From the NCBI GenBank assembly GCA_000632805.1, contig CP007444.1:5320772-5384771 (forward strand): DNA of 64,000 nucleotides, given 5' to 3'. The DNA is from Dyella jiangningensis (GTDB lineage: Bacteria > Pseudomonadota > Gammaproteobacteria > Xanthomonadales > Rhodanobacteraceae). Made by a program: the position numbers and the translations under genes. Below are positions 55,128 through 63,958 of the stretch, one piece after another (within the stretch, counting starts at the first letter, position 1; the number at the start of each line of letters is the position of its first letter). The notes beneath the pieces are model-generated. The model ran no database searches, was not told the origin of the DNA, and was given only the letters and a program-made list of their open reading frames with translations.

Positions 55128-56876
55128 CTACTCCGTCGCCGCCTCCGCATCCGGCGCAAATTTCCCCTCTTCCGCAAGACGCGCAAACAACCCGCCCCGA
55201 CGAATCAATTCGTCGAACCTGCCCTGTTCCACCAGCCGCCCCTGATCCAGCACGAGGATCAAATCGGCATCGCGTACCGTCGACAATCGATGCGCGATCA
55301 CGAAGGTGGTGCGCCCCTGCGTGAGCCGGTCGAGCGCACGCTGGATGCGTGCCTCGGTGGCGTTGTCGAGCGCGCTGGTGGCTTCGTCGAGAATCAGGAT
55401 CGGCGCGTCCTTGAGCATGGCGCGCGCAATCGCCAGGCGTTGACGTTCGCCGCCGGAGAGTGAGCGGCCGCGTTCGGCGACCAAGGTTTCCAAACCCTCT
55501 GGCTTGCGTGAGATGAAGTTGGCTGCTTCTGCCGCCGCCACGGCTTTCTCGATGGCCGCCTCATCAGCTTCAGGGTCGCCCACGCGCAGATTGTCGAGGA
55601 TCGAGCGGTAGAACATGCCCGCATCCTGGAACACCACGCCGATGTTTCGGCGCAAGGATTCCAGCGTCACGTCGCGCACGTCATGGCCATCGATCGTGAC
55701 GCGTCCCTCGGAAGGATCGTAGGCGCGATAGAGCAGGCTGAGAGCGGTGCTTTTGCCAGCGCCCGTCGGGCCGACGAGGGCAATCGTGCTGCCGGGTGGT
55801 GCGCGAAAGGTCAGGCCGTGCAGTGCGGGCTGCACAGGGTCGTATCCGAAGCTCACGCGATCGAAAACGACGTCGCCTTGCACGCGTGGCAAGGTGATGG
55901 CGCCCGGACGGTCCTCGATCTCGGACTGGCGATCGAGCACGGTGAAGAAGTCGCGCAGCGACTGCGACTGGAAGAACAGGTTGGAAAGGAACGTCGCGAA
56001 CTGTTCCAGCCGTCCGATCAGCAGCATCGAGAAGCCGACGAAACTGACGATGCCGCCGACGCTGATCTCGCCACGCGCATGCAACGCCGCGCCGACGGCG
56101 AAGATCGCCACGATGGTCAACGTGCTGGCCGCACGGTTCAGTACCGACAGGATCGCCCAGCCGCGTAGCACTGGATACTGCGCATTGAGCGTGCGTGTCA
56201 TCAGTTCGTGCAAGGCACGCGATTCAGCTGCGAGCCGCGTGAAGCTTTGCACCACGGTAACGTTGCCGAACACGTCGCCAGCACGCGTGGCGATTTCATG
56301 GTGGAGTTCCTCCACCTCGCCCTGCGCCTTGTGCGTGCGCTGCACCGCGACGGCGTTGAAGATGGAGAAGCATAGGAGCAGCGCGATCATCAGGAGCGCC
56401 AGCTTCCAGTTGAGCCATAGCGCGACCGGAATCATCACGATGATCGACAGCAGCGTCGCCAGGTGCTCGCGGAAGAAGCTCAGCCACAGATTGAACAGAT
56501 TGCTGACGCCGACGTTCATGATGCGCGACAGTCGGCCCGTGTGGTACTCGCCGTGAAAAGACAGCGGCATCGATGCGGCATGTTCGAAGAACAGCGCAAT
56601 AGCCGCGAGTCGGCGCCGGTGTGCCAGGCGGTCGGCGTGCAGCGATACCCAGACGTTGGCGAGCACGCCGGCGAAGCCGACGCCGGCCCACAGGCCGATC
56701 AGCCGTGACGCGTGTCCGTTGTCTGCCGACAGCGCGTCGACGACGCGGCCGAACAGTACCGGCTCCAGGAAGAACACGCCTGCCAGTGCAAGGTTTGCCA
56801 GCGCCAGCGTGATCGCCAGGCGGCGCTCCGGCCCCAGAAGTCCGATGACCCGCAGGTACAGGTGCAGGAACGACAT
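55128..56876 (-). CDS. ndvA: ABC exporter, permease fused to ATPase (NdvA/glucan exporter-like)
   Basis: 582 residues: six-helix exporter domain (about 15-310) and nucleotide-binding domain (about 330-570) with Walker A G-P-T-G-A-G-K-S-T, signature L-S-G-G-E-R-Q-R-L and Walker B I-L-I-L-D-E-A-T-S-A-L-D, then the H-loop I-A-H-R-L-S-T. N-terminus and length resemble NdvA/ChvA exporters of cyclic beta-1,2-glucan (E-P-V-L-F-G-R-V-V-D-A-L). No glucan synthase is next to it, so the substrate is inferred only. ATG 56876 has GGAG seven bases upstream; 56906 is a weaker alternative. Confidence 0.85.
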   Translation of the reverse strand: MSFLHLYLRVIGLLGPERRLAITLALANLALAGVFFLEPVLFGRVVDALSADNGHASRLIGLWAGVGFAGVLANVWVSLHADRLAHRRRLAAIALFFEHAASMPLSFHGEYHTGRLSRIMNVGVSNLFNLWLSFFREHLATLLSIIVMIPVALWLNWKLALLMIALLLCFSIFNAVAVQRTHKAQGEVEELHHEIATRAGDVFGNVTVVQSFTRLAAESRALHELMTRTLNAQYPVLRGWAILSVLNRAASTLTIVAIFAVGAALHARGEISVGGIVSFVGFSMLLIGRLEQFATFLSNLFFQSQSLRDFFTVLDRQSEIEDRPGAITLPRVQGDVVFDRVSFGYDPVQPALHGLTFRAPPGSTIALVGPTGAGKSTALSLLYRAYDPSEGRVTIDGHDVRDVTLESLRRNIGVVFQDAGMFYRSILDNLRVGDPEADEAAIEKAVAAAEAANFISRKPEGLETLVAERGRSLSGGERQRLAIARAMLKDAPILILDEATSALDNATEARIQRALDRLTQGRTTFVIAHRLSTVRDADLILVLDQGRLVEQGRFDELIRRGGLFARLAEEGKFAPDAEAATE

Positions 56877-57007
56877 GCCGGGACTCCGCTCGGTGTGCGT
56901 TGGCATCCAAGGCTAACGGAAATGGACGTCCATGATCAGTGACTGCTTGCGGCCACCCGCATCGAGGATGCAAGCTCCATGCTTGGCTTTCCGAACGAGC
57001 AACCACC

Positions 57008-58024
57008 GTGGACACGATCGATCTGCGCAGCGACACCGTCACCCGCCCCACGCCCGCCATGCGCACCGCGATGCTCGATGCTGCCGTGGGCGACGACGTG
57101 TACGGCGAGGACCCCACCGTCAATGCGTTCCAACAGCGCGTGGCCGATGAGCTGGGTTTCGAGGCCGGCTTGTTCGTGCCCACCGGCACGCAGTCGAACC
57201 TGCTCGCGTTGATGTCGCATTGCGAACGCGGCGACGAATACCTGGTGGGTGCGGACGCGCATACCTACAAGTTCGAAGGTGGCGGCGCTGCCGTGCTGGG
57301 TTCAATCCAGCCCCAACCCATTCCTCATGACACGGATGGCAGCTTGCCGCTCGACAAGCTGGCCGCCGCCGTCAAACCGGTCGATCCGCACTTCGCCCGC
57401 ACGCGGCTGCTGGCGCTGGAGAACACCTGGCATGGCCGCGTGCTGCCGGCGGATTACCTGCGTGCCGCGCATGATTTTGCGCGTGAGCGCGGGCTGGGGT
57501 TCCATCTGGACGGCGCACGCCTGTTCAATGCCGCGGTGGCCAATGGCGTGAATGCGCGCGAGATCGCACGGCATTTCGACAGCGTGTCGGTGTGCTTCTC
57601 CAAGGGTCTGGGCGCGCCGGTCGGTTCGGTGCTGGTGGGCTCGACCGCGTTGATCGAGAAGGCGCGGCGCTGGCGCAAGGTGGCCGGCGGCGGCTGGCGC
57701 CAGGCCGGCATGCTGGCTGCCGCCGCGCAGTATGCGCTCGACCATCATGTTGAACGGCTGGCCGAAGATCATGCGCGTGCGGTGAGGCTCGCAGCGGGTC
57801 TTGGCGACATTCCCGGCGTGAAGCTGCTCGGCCAGTTCACCAACATGGTGTTCATTGACGTGCCGGCCGAGCGGCTGCGCGAACTGGACGTCCATTTGCG
57901 CAGTGCCGGCGTGCGCATCAGCATCGGTTATCTGCCGACACTGCGGTTGGTGACTCATCTTGATGTCGATGACGAGGGCATTGCGCGCACGGTGGCTGCG
58001 TTCCGCAGCTTCTTCGCGCGCTGA
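57008..58024 (+). CDS. ltaE: Low-specificity L-threonine aldolase
   Basis: 338 residues, PLP-dependent fold type I. It cleaves L-threonine and L-allo-threonine to glycine and acetaldehyde. N-terminus I-D-L-R-S-D-T-V-T-R-P-T is the family hallmark; the PLP lysine is in V-C-F-S-K-G-L-G-A-P-V-G-S, and H-L-D-G-A-R-L-F-N-A holds the PLP-binding Asp. Start is GTG 57008, chosen because translation then begins directly at this conserved region; the ribosome site is weak. Divergent from ndvA. Confidence 0.95.
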   Translation: MDTIDLRSDTVTRPTPAMRTAMLDAAVGDDVYGEDPTVNAFQQRVADELGFEAGLFVPTGTQSNLLALMSHCERGDEYLVGADAHTYKFEGGGAAVLGSIQPQPIPHDTDGSLPLDKLAAAVKPVDPHFARTRLLALENTWHGRVLPADYLRAAHDFARERGLGFHLDGARLFNAAVANGVNAREIARHFDSVSVCFSKGLGAPVGSVLVGSTALIEKARRWRKVAGGGWRQAGMLAAAAQYALDHHVERLAEDHARAVRLAAGLGDIPGVKLLGQFTNMVFIDVPAERLRELDVHLRSAGVRISIGYLPTLRLVTHLDVDDEGIARTVAAFRSFFAR

Positions 58025-58041
58025 CATCTTTCCCGATCTTT

Positions 58042-58121
58042 GTAGGAGCGCACCCAGTGCGCGACGGCGGAACCTGGATTCACCGCCCAAGGGCCTTTCG
58101 CTTACTCGGTGCGCTCCTACA
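58042..58121. repeat. REP-like inverted doublet
   Basis: Forward arm CACCCAGTG; inverted arm degenerate (CTTACTCGGTGCGCTCC). Between the convergent ltaE and phaZ genes, and the only transcript-end candidate there. Confidence 0.82.
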
Positions 58122-58139
58122 TGAGAAATGCGGGCGTGC

Positions 58140-59402
58140 TCAGACGCTCTGCTTCACCGGCGCATTGAACTTGCGGATGAATTCGCGCACCTGAGGATAG
58201 ACCGTCTGTCGCCAGCGGCGTCCGCTGAAGATGCCGTAGTGGCCCGCGCCGTCCACCACGCGATGCGCGCGGCGTCCCGCCGGGATGCCGCTGCACAGGT
58301 CGTGCGCGGCTTCGGTCTGGCCCAGGCCGGCGATGTCGTCCAGTTCGCCCTCCACGGTGAACAGCGCCGTGTCCTTGATGGCCTCAGGGCGAACGCGCTC
58401 GCCTTTCACCTCCCATAGCCCGCGCGGCAGCAAAAACTGCTGGAACACGGTGGAGATGGTGTCGAGGTAGTACTCGGCCGGCATGTCGAGCACGGCGTTG
58501 TATTCGTCGTAGAACTTGCGGTGCGCCTCGGCATCGTCCTGGTCGCCGCGCAGCAGGTTCTCGTAGAAGTCCCAGTGCGAATTGAGGTGGCGCCCCGGGT
58601 TCATCGCGATGAAGCCCGCGTGCTGCAGGAAGCCGGGATACACCTCGCGGCCGCTGCCCGGGTAGTTCGCGGGCACGGTATGGATCACGTTGCCCTTGAA
58701 CCAACTCAGCGGACGCGTGGTGGCAAGGTTGTTGACGCCGGTGGGGTTGCTGCGCGGTTCGATCGGGCCGCCCATCATGGTCATGCTGAGGGGCGTCTTC
58801 TCGCCGCGCGCGGCCATCAGCGAGACCGCGGCCAGCACGGGCACGGTGGGCTGGCAGACCGAAACGACGTGCAGGCGTTCGGCACCGATGAAGCGGATGA
58901 ATTCCTCGATGTACGCCACGTAATCGTCAAGGCGAAACGGGCCTTCGCTGGCCGGGACCATGCGCGCATCCACCCAGTCGGTGATGTACACCTTGTGGTC
59001 CTGCAGCAGCGTGCGCACGGTATCGCGCAGCAGGGTGGAGTGGTGGCCCGACAGCGGCGCCACCACCAGCACGGCCGGATCGTTCTTCATCTTCTCGATG
59101 GTGTCCGGGTCGTCGCTGAAGCGCTTGAAGCGCTTGAGCTGGCAGAACGGCTTGTCCAGCACGACACGCTCGATCACGGCGATTTCCTGGCCGTGGGCGG
59201 TCACCTGAGGGAGGTTGAACGCCGGCTTCTCGTATTCCTTGCCCAGGCGGTGCAGCAGCTCGTAGCCGGCCGCCAGCCGATCCGCGCCCGGCACGTGCGA
59301 GAACGGGCTCGTGACATCGCTGAACATCTTGGCGCTGGCTTCGGCGTAATGGCTCAGTGGGCCAAGGATGGCGCGCTGCCACTCATGAATCTGATAGAGC
59401 AT
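58140..59402 (-). CDS. phaZ: Intracellular polyhydroxyalkanoate depolymerase
   Basis: 420 residues. It degrades stored PHA granules in the cytoplasm. The catalytic cysteine is Cys183 (S-V-C-Q-P-T-V-P), with Asp355 (G-E-L-D-D-I) and His388 (G-A-G-H-Y-G); these positions coincide with the triad numbering I recall for the Ralstonia PhaZ enzyme, which supports ATG 59402 as start (M-L-Y-Q-I-H-E-W-Q-R-A). A strictly conserved W-K/F-K-G region (S-W-F-K-G-N-V) is also present. No PHA synthase is in the window. Confidence 0.93.
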   Translation of the reverse strand: MLYQIHEWQRAILGPLSHYAEASAKMFSDVTSPFSHVPGADRLAAGYELLHRLGKEYEKPAFNLPQVTAHGQEIAVIERVVLDKPFCQLKRFKRFSDDPDTIEKMKNDPAVLVVAPLSGHHSTLLRDTVRTLLQDHKVYITDWVDARMVPASEGPFRLDDYVAYIEEFIRFIGAERLHVVSVCQPTVPVLAAVSLMAARGEKTPLSMTMMGGPIEPRSNPTGVNNLATTRPLSWFKGNVIHTVPANYPGSGREVYPGFLQHAGFIAMNPGRHLNSHWDFYENLLRGDQDDAEAHRKFYDEYNAVLDMPAEYYLDTISTVFQQFLLPRGLWEVKGERVRPEAIKDTALFTVEGELDDIAGLGQTEAAHDLCSGIPAGRRAHRVVDGAGHYGIFSGRRWRQTVYPQVREFIRKFNAPVKQSV

Positions 59403-59499
59403 GCGGTAAAAACCGGAGGCATCGGAAGGCGGCATCTTACCCGGTTTGCGCAAGCCGTGCTGCGCCGCCGCATCGTCTCAAGCTTGCTGAATCAGCCGC

Positions 59500-60243
59500 T
59501 TACGTTCGGCGGCAGAGTAATACCAGTTCGTCCACATCCTTGGTCGGGCCCATGCCGGGCCGCCATTCGAGTGGTTTCTGAAGCCGCAAGCCAAGCGGCA
59601 TCAGCACGTGGTTGTACCACCACAGGGCGCGCTGCCGACGGTGGGTGAGATACCACTGGCCCATGGCAAGCAGCCGCGAGGAACGGGCCTGCATGCCGTA
59701 GACCGCGCTTTGCTCAACGGTCCATCCATGGGCAGCGAGGCGGCGTACCAGCATCACCGGTTCATAGCGGCGGGCGTGGCCGACGAAATCGTCGAACGCG
59801 GTCCACGCTTCCGGATGCAGCGGAACGGAAAGCAGCATGCGGGCATCCCGGGCGGCGACGCGCGAGAGCTCCTGCAGGGCGCGCTCGTCGTCGGGCAGGT
59901 GCTCGAGGATGTCCAGCGCGCAAATCAAGTCGAAGCCGGCCGTGGGACAGGGCAGGGCGCCCAGCGTTCCGCGCATGGCGCTCGCGCCGCGGGCGCGCAA
60001 GCCCTTGGTGGCCGAGGGGCTCTGGTCGACGAAACAGGTACCCTCCAGTGGCAGCCGAGGGCGCAGGCCCGGAGCAACCTCCAGGCGGCGTGGCGAGGCC
60101 GCGGCGAGCTCGCGCACCATCGGCCAGGTGTTGAAACGATGAGGATCAACCAGCCGCGAGCCCGCCCAGAGCGACTCGTAAAAATCTGCGTTGACGCGAC
60201 GGACGTCCGCAGCGGTTCGTTGGGGAAGGGCGAGGCCGGGCAT
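59500..60243 (-). CDS. Class I SAM-dependent methyltransferase
   Basis: 247 residues. The methyltransferase core is recognisable from C-A-L-D-I-L-E-H-L-P-D-D-E-R-A-L (motif II/III region, typical of methyltransferase type 11/12) and L-L-S-V-P-L-H-P. The usual E-x-G-x-G-x-G motif I is degenerate: the stretch L-E-V-A-P-G-L-R-P keeps Glu and two Gly only. Substrate is unknown. ATG 60243 follows the RDD gene by 29 bases on the same strand, so both are probably co-transcribed. Confidence 0.82.
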   Translation of the reverse strand: MPGLALPQRTAADVRRVNADFYESLWAGSRLVDPHRFNTWPMVRELAAASPRRLEVAPGLRPRLPLEGTCFVDQSPSATKGLRARGASAMRGTLGALPCPTAGFDLICALDILEHLPDDERALQELSRVAARDARMLLSVPLHPEAWTAFDDFVGHARRYEPVMLVRRLAAHGWTVEQSAVYGMQARSSRLLAMGQWYLTHRRQRALWWYNHVLMPLGLRLQKPLEWRPGMGPTKDVDELVLLCRRT

Positions 60244-60272
60244 GCGCCCCAGTGTGGCGTATGAGGCTGACG

Positions 60273-60782
60273 TCAGCGTGAAGTGCGCATCTGCAGTTCG
60301 GTGCGGGCCATCACATCGTGAACGGTTCGGCGGCGCGCATCGAACGCAGCCACGCCAAACCATACCGACCAAGCGATAGCGACTGCCCACAGCGCGCCAC
60401 GCGTGCCGATCCACGGGGCAAGCCCCAGCAGGAGCAGCGGCAGCGCGGCGGCCGCCAGACGGATCAGCGCCTGGCCGAACATCAGCGGGCTGCCGTTGGC
60501 GGCCGTGACACGGATATGCCAAGGCCGCATGCCGAGCGTTTGCCCGCCGCGCATCCACGACGCCACGAAATAAGCGGACACCACCAGCGCCTGCAAAGGT
60601 TGGTACCACCACGCGATATGTGCGTGCCCGTCGCTGGTGATCAGCGTGCCGCCGGTGACGCGCTGGCAGACGTAACCCACCACCATCACGATCGCGACCA
60701 CGGCCAGCAGGTCGTAGACCAGAGCGATCAGGCGACGCCACAACGGGCAGTACACAGAGGCGTTAGGAGTGATGGACGTCAT
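60273..60782 (-). CDS. RDD family membrane protein
   Basis: 169 residues with three to four hydrophobic helices. RDD-family pattern: the N-terminal helix L-W-R-R-L-I-A-L-V-Y-D-L-L has the Arg and Asp that name the family, and M-R-P-W-H-I-R-V-T and R-R-T-V-H-D-V-M close it. Function in most bacteria is unknown; some members act in ion transport. Its 5' end is head-to-head with xerD, 64 bases apart. Confidence 0.88.
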   Translation of the reverse strand: MTSITPNASVYCPLWRRLIALVYDLLAVVAIVMVVGYVCQRVTGGTLITSDGHAHIAWWYQPLQALVVSAYFVASWMRGGQTLGMRPWHIRVTAANGSPLMFGQALIRLAAAALPLLLLGLAPWIGTRGALWAVAIAWSVWFGVAAFDARRRTVHDVMARTELQMRTSR

Positions 60783-60846
60783 CGATCGGCAGCCGGTGAG
60801 AGGGAATCGCTTGCACGCGAGGAGGCCGGCGGCGAGCATCGCGTCC

Positions 60847-61758
60847 ATGCAGCAGGAATCACCAAGTATCGCCGAAGCGGACCGCATCAGCATCGATGGC
60901 TTCATCGAGCGCGTGTGGTCGGAGGATGGCCTGGCCGAGCGCACGCTCGAGGCCTATCGCCGTGACCTGGAAGCGCTGGCGCGCTGGCTGGGCGTGCAAG
61001 GCCTCGGCCTGCGCAGCGCCAAGCGCCAGCATCTTTCGGCTTACCACGGCAGCCAGCCGGTGGCGGTCCGCTCGCTGGCCCGCCGCCAATCGACGTTCCG
61101 TCGCTACTACGCCCATCTGGCGCGGATCGAACCGGGGTTCGAGGACCCCACGCTGCTGATCGAGCGTCCGAAAACCCCGCGCAGCCTGCCCAAGGCGCTG
61201 GCGGAGCGCGAGATCGAAGGCCTGCTGGATGCGCCGGACGTCACCACCACGCTGGGGCTGCGCGACCGGGCCATGCTGGAGCTCATGTACGCCTCCGGCC
61301 TGCGCGTGTCGGAACTGGTGGAATTGCCGCTCAGCGCGCTCAACCTGCGCCAAGGCGTAGTGCGGGTCACCGGCAAGGGCGGCAAGGATCGGCTCGTGCC
61401 GATCGGGGAGGTCGCCGCCGAGCGCATCGAGGCGTATCTCGCGACTGCCCGCCCGGTGCTGGCCAAGGGACGGCAACCGCGTGCCCTGTTCCTCAGCAAC
61501 CGCGGCGAGGGCATGACGCGCCAGATGTTCTGGACGCTGGTGAAGCGCCACGCGCTTACCGTGGGCATCGTGGCCAAACGCATCTCGCCCCATGTGCTGC
61601 GCCACTCCTTTGCAACCCACCTGCTCAACCATGGCGCCGACCTGCGCGCCCTGCAGATGCTGCTCGGCCATAGCGCCCTCAGCACCACGCAGATCTACAC
61701 GCTGGTCGCCAAGGAAGGCCTCAAGCGCCTGCACGCGCAGCATCACCCGCGCGGCTGA
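60847..61758 (+). CDS. xerD: Site-specific tyrosine recombinase XerD
   Basis: 303 residues, full-length XerD, which with XerC resolves chromosome dimers at dif under FtsK control. The catalytic set is complete: Arg153 (S-G-L-R-V-S-E-L), Lys177 (T-G-K-G-G-K), His249 and Arg252 (H-V-L-R-H-S-F-A-T-H), His275 (L-G-H-S-A) and Tyr284 (T-Q-I-Y-T). All are five residues further than in E. coli XerD as I recall it, reflecting a slightly longer N-terminus. Start ATG 60847 (M-Q-Q-E-S). This is the housekeeping enzyme and not an integrase of a mobile element. Confidence 0.96.
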   Translation: MQQESPSIAEADRISIDGFIERVWSEDGLAERTLEAYRRDLEALARWLGVQGLGLRSAKRQHLSAYHGSQPVAVRSLARRQSTFRRYYAHLARIEPGFEDPTLLIERPKTPRSLPKALAEREIEGLLDAPDVTTTLGLRDRAMLELMYASGLRVSELVELPLSALNLRQGVVRVTGKGGKDRLVPIGEVAAERIEAYLATARPVLAKGRQPRALFLSNRGEGMTRQMFWTLVKRHALTVGIVAKRISPHVLRHSFATHLLNHGADLRALQMLLGHSALSTTQIYTLVAKEGLKRLHAQHHPRG

Positions 61759-61866
61759 CCGATCCCGGGTATGCCAAGCCGCCGGCAGTCCGGTTCATCC
61801 GGCTGTGCGAGAATGCGGGTTCCCCGTGTTTCCGCCTGGCGGAAACGCCGATGCATGAGGTAGACG

Positions 61867-62631
61867 ATGTTCAAGCAATGGTTGCTGGCGTTGTGCGTCA
61901 GCGGTTTCGCGCTCAGCGCCTGTGCCGCACCCGACGGTACCGCGGCCGGCCAGCAAAGCACCGCGACCGGTGCGGAAAGCACCGTACGCAAGGCCGTGAT
62001 GTCGTTCGCGCCCAAGGTGACCATCGACTCGGTGAAGCCGGCGCCGTTCCCCGGCTTCTACGAAGTGATCGCGTCGGGCCAGCTGGTCTTCGTGAGCAAC
62101 GACGGCAAGTACATGTTGAATGGCGACGTGATCGACCTCGCCAACCAGCGCAACATCGACGGCTGGGCCGACTTCCGCAAGGCCGAGCTGGCCAAGGTGC
62201 CGGCGTCCGACCGCATCGTGTTTTCGCCCGCCAAGCCGCGCTATCGCGTCACTGTGTTCACCGACGTCAACTGCGCCTATTGCCGCCAGCTGCACGAACA
62301 CATCGCCGACTACAACAAGGCGGGCATCGCGATCGAGTACGTGGCGTGGCCGCGCGAGGGTGTCACCGACGCGGCGGGCCGCACGACGCAGACCTACAAC
62401 GAGATGGTTTCGGTGTGGTGCTCGGCCGATCGCAAGGCCGCGTTTACCGCCGCCAAGCAGGGCAAGGCGCCCAAGGCCACCAACTGCCCCAATCCGGTGA
62501 AGGACGAGTTTGAGCTGGGCGTGAAGCTTGGCGTGAATGGGACGCCCTCGGTCATTGCCGAAGATGGGACGATGCTCGGCGGTTACATGACGCCGTCGCA
62601 GATGCTGCAGAGGCTCAGCAAGGGTAGCTAA
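61867..62631 (+). CDS. dsbC: DsbC-like thiol:disulfide isomerase
   Basis: 254 residues: N-terminal export signal, DsbC-type dimerisation domain (about 40-110) and thioredoxin fold with Cys136-Ala-Tyr-Cys139, cis-Pro227 (G-T-P-S-V) and a second cysteine pair Cys185/Cys207 matching the structural disulfide of DsbC. It shuffles wrong disulfides in the periplasm. The signal ends in L-S-A-C (Leu16-Cys19), a good lipobox, so it may be a lipoprotein rather than the usual soluble form. GAGG lies upstream of ATG 61867. It follows xerD on the same strand, a common arrangement with dsbC. Confidence 0.92.
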   Translation: MFKQWLLALCVSGFALSACAAPDGTAAGQQSTATGAESTVRKAVMSFAPKVTIDSVKPAPFPGFYEVIASGQLVFVSNDGKYMLNGDVIDLANQRNIDGWADFRKAELAKVPASDRIVFSPAKPRYRVTVFTDVNCAYCRQLHEHIADYNKAGIAIEYVAWPREGVTDAAGRTTQTYNEMVSVWCSADRKAAFTAAKQGKAPKATNCPNPVKDEFELGVKLGVNGTPSVIAEDGTMLGGYMTPSQMLQRLSKGS

Positions 62632-62681
62632 GGCTGCGGCGATATCGACTGGCTTGGCGGCCTCCGGCTGCCGTGCAGACC

Positions 62682-62717
62682 AAGGGCGGCGCGAGTTTTG
62701 CGCTGCCCTTTGTTTTT
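62682..62717 (+). terminator. Intrinsic terminator of dsbC
   Basis: Stem AAGGGCGGCGC / GCGCTGCCCTT (one G-U pair) with a short loop, followed by TGTTTTT. Confidence 0.85.
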
Positions 62718-62787
62718 CTGACGGTGTCGCTCGCGTGGAGTTCGGCTATTGCTGGGTGGCGCGTCTAGCTGCGCATCCGCGTTTTTT

Positions 62788-62810
62788 TAGGGGCGCACCC
62801 TGTGCGCGAC
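62788..62810 (+). repeat. Single REP-like arm
   Basis: One forward arm (GGGGCGCACCCTGTGCGCGA) without a nearby inverted partner; its flanks (T run before, CAGCCTTTCG after) match the arm at 53900. Confidence 0.65.
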
Positions 62811-62889
62811 AGCCTTTCGCGCCGGTCCACATGTTTCGGTTTTTGCTAAAGCGCGTATTGCCTTCGGTAGCCGTGCTGCCGCGAGCATG

Positions 62890-63862
62890 CCGCTTACGAC
62901 CGAAGGAAGTCCCTGTGGGACGCAGCGGGCATTTCGATCGTCTGCCGACGACGCGAAGCTAGTCCCCGTGGGACGACGCGCAGCTAGTCCCGTGGGAAGC
63001 TCGAGTCACTTTTCTTTTGCTGGCCCACGCACGCGCTCTTGGCGTGCGAACGGCGAAGCCGGCCCGTAAGCGGGGAGGCGCCATGGATGGCGCCGGCTTT
63101 GAGGAGCGAGGAAGGGCGGAGGGCGCCAGCCCGGAGTCAAAGTCCCACGGGATTAGCTTCGCGTCAAAAGTAACCCAAAGAAAATGGCCTTGAGAGCCAA
63201 GGCTCGTAGCGATATGAGGGATAGAAGCGTCGGACGACCGAGGCCAGTCGGGATACGCTCGCTACTACCTCGAACGGCGCCGCCACACCGCAGCGCGTCG
63301 AAGCGAAGAGGACTTAAAGCAGCTTCGTTGGATGGCGCGGGACTGGGTGCCGCCACGCCTTTCGCCCTCTCCCCTCCGGGGAGAGGGCCGGGGTGAGGGG
63401 CGGGTGCTCGCGATAGAACTACCTACCTCTGTAGGAGCGCACCCAGTGCGCGACCGCAGCGTTGCGATGTATCTCATCGTGCGGAATCGCGACCACCGCC
63501 GACTGAAGCAACCATGCCAGTCCGCAGTCGCGCACTGGGTGTGCTCCTACAACGGACAACCGGCTTTTAGCTCCACGATGCGATGTGCCGCTTTGCGGCA
63601 CGAGCCGTCATCCAATCCCCTGTGTGGCGAGGGGCGGACGAGCAGGCCTCGCAGGGGTGTCTGCCATGGATGGCAGGCACTTTTCGTCCGGGCAGGAGCT
63701 CGGCCGAAAAGCCCGGCCGCCCCTCACGGACTGGCTGGGCAACGCCCGGACAGCGGCACGCGGAGTGCCTTTCTCTTTGGTTACTTTCTCTTGGGCAAGC
63801 GAGAGAAAGTGACCCGGGCCGCGCCAGCGGCTCGGAAGCCCGCCGCAGGCGAGCCCGATCGC
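62890..63862 (-). repeat. Long inverted repeat, right copy (about 0.97 kb)
   Basis: Inverted, diverged copy of 53990-54937, with the same blocks in reverse order from ACGACCGAAGG to GAGCCCGATCGC. It has a local tandem duplication near 62959-62996 (AGCTAGTCCC-GTGGGA twice) that the left copy lacks. Small open frames within it (for example around 63567-63902) lack ribosome sites and gene-like composition and are not called as genes. Confidence 0.85.
63431..63550. repeat. REP-like inverted doublet inside the right long repeat
   Basis: Both arms carry central base A. Spacer is homologous to that of the left copy (CGGACTGGC block). Confidence 0.88.
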
Positions 63863-63934
63863 AGTAACCCGCAAGCGGATGCTCCAAGTCAGATTTCTTC
63901 AAATCAATGAAGACTGCGGATCAGCGCGAGCGGC

Positions 63935-63958
63935 TGTCGCGCCCAGGTGCACTCCTAG
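63935..63958 (-). repeat. Degenerate single REP-like arm
   Basis: TGTCGCGCCCAGGTGCACTCCTAG, a mutated reverse arm near the right window edge; its partner may lie outside. Confidence 0.5.

Larger units (their letters stand above)
62632..62889. other. Non-coding region after dsbC
   Basis: Holds the dsbC terminator (62682-62717) and a single forward REP arm (62788-62810) preceded by seven T residues. No gene seen. Confidence 0.65.

Noticed and set aside
60847..61758. XerD considered as integrase of a mobile element bracketed by the inverted repeats
   Set aside because: Catalytic residues and length match housekeeping XerD, and it is followed by a dsbC-type gene as in ordinary chromosomes; no attachment sites or cargo genes are seen.
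63567..63902. Small open frames in the long inverted repeat
   Set aside because: They follow palindromic repeat blocks, have no ribosome sites and appear in both orientations; likely annotation artefacts.
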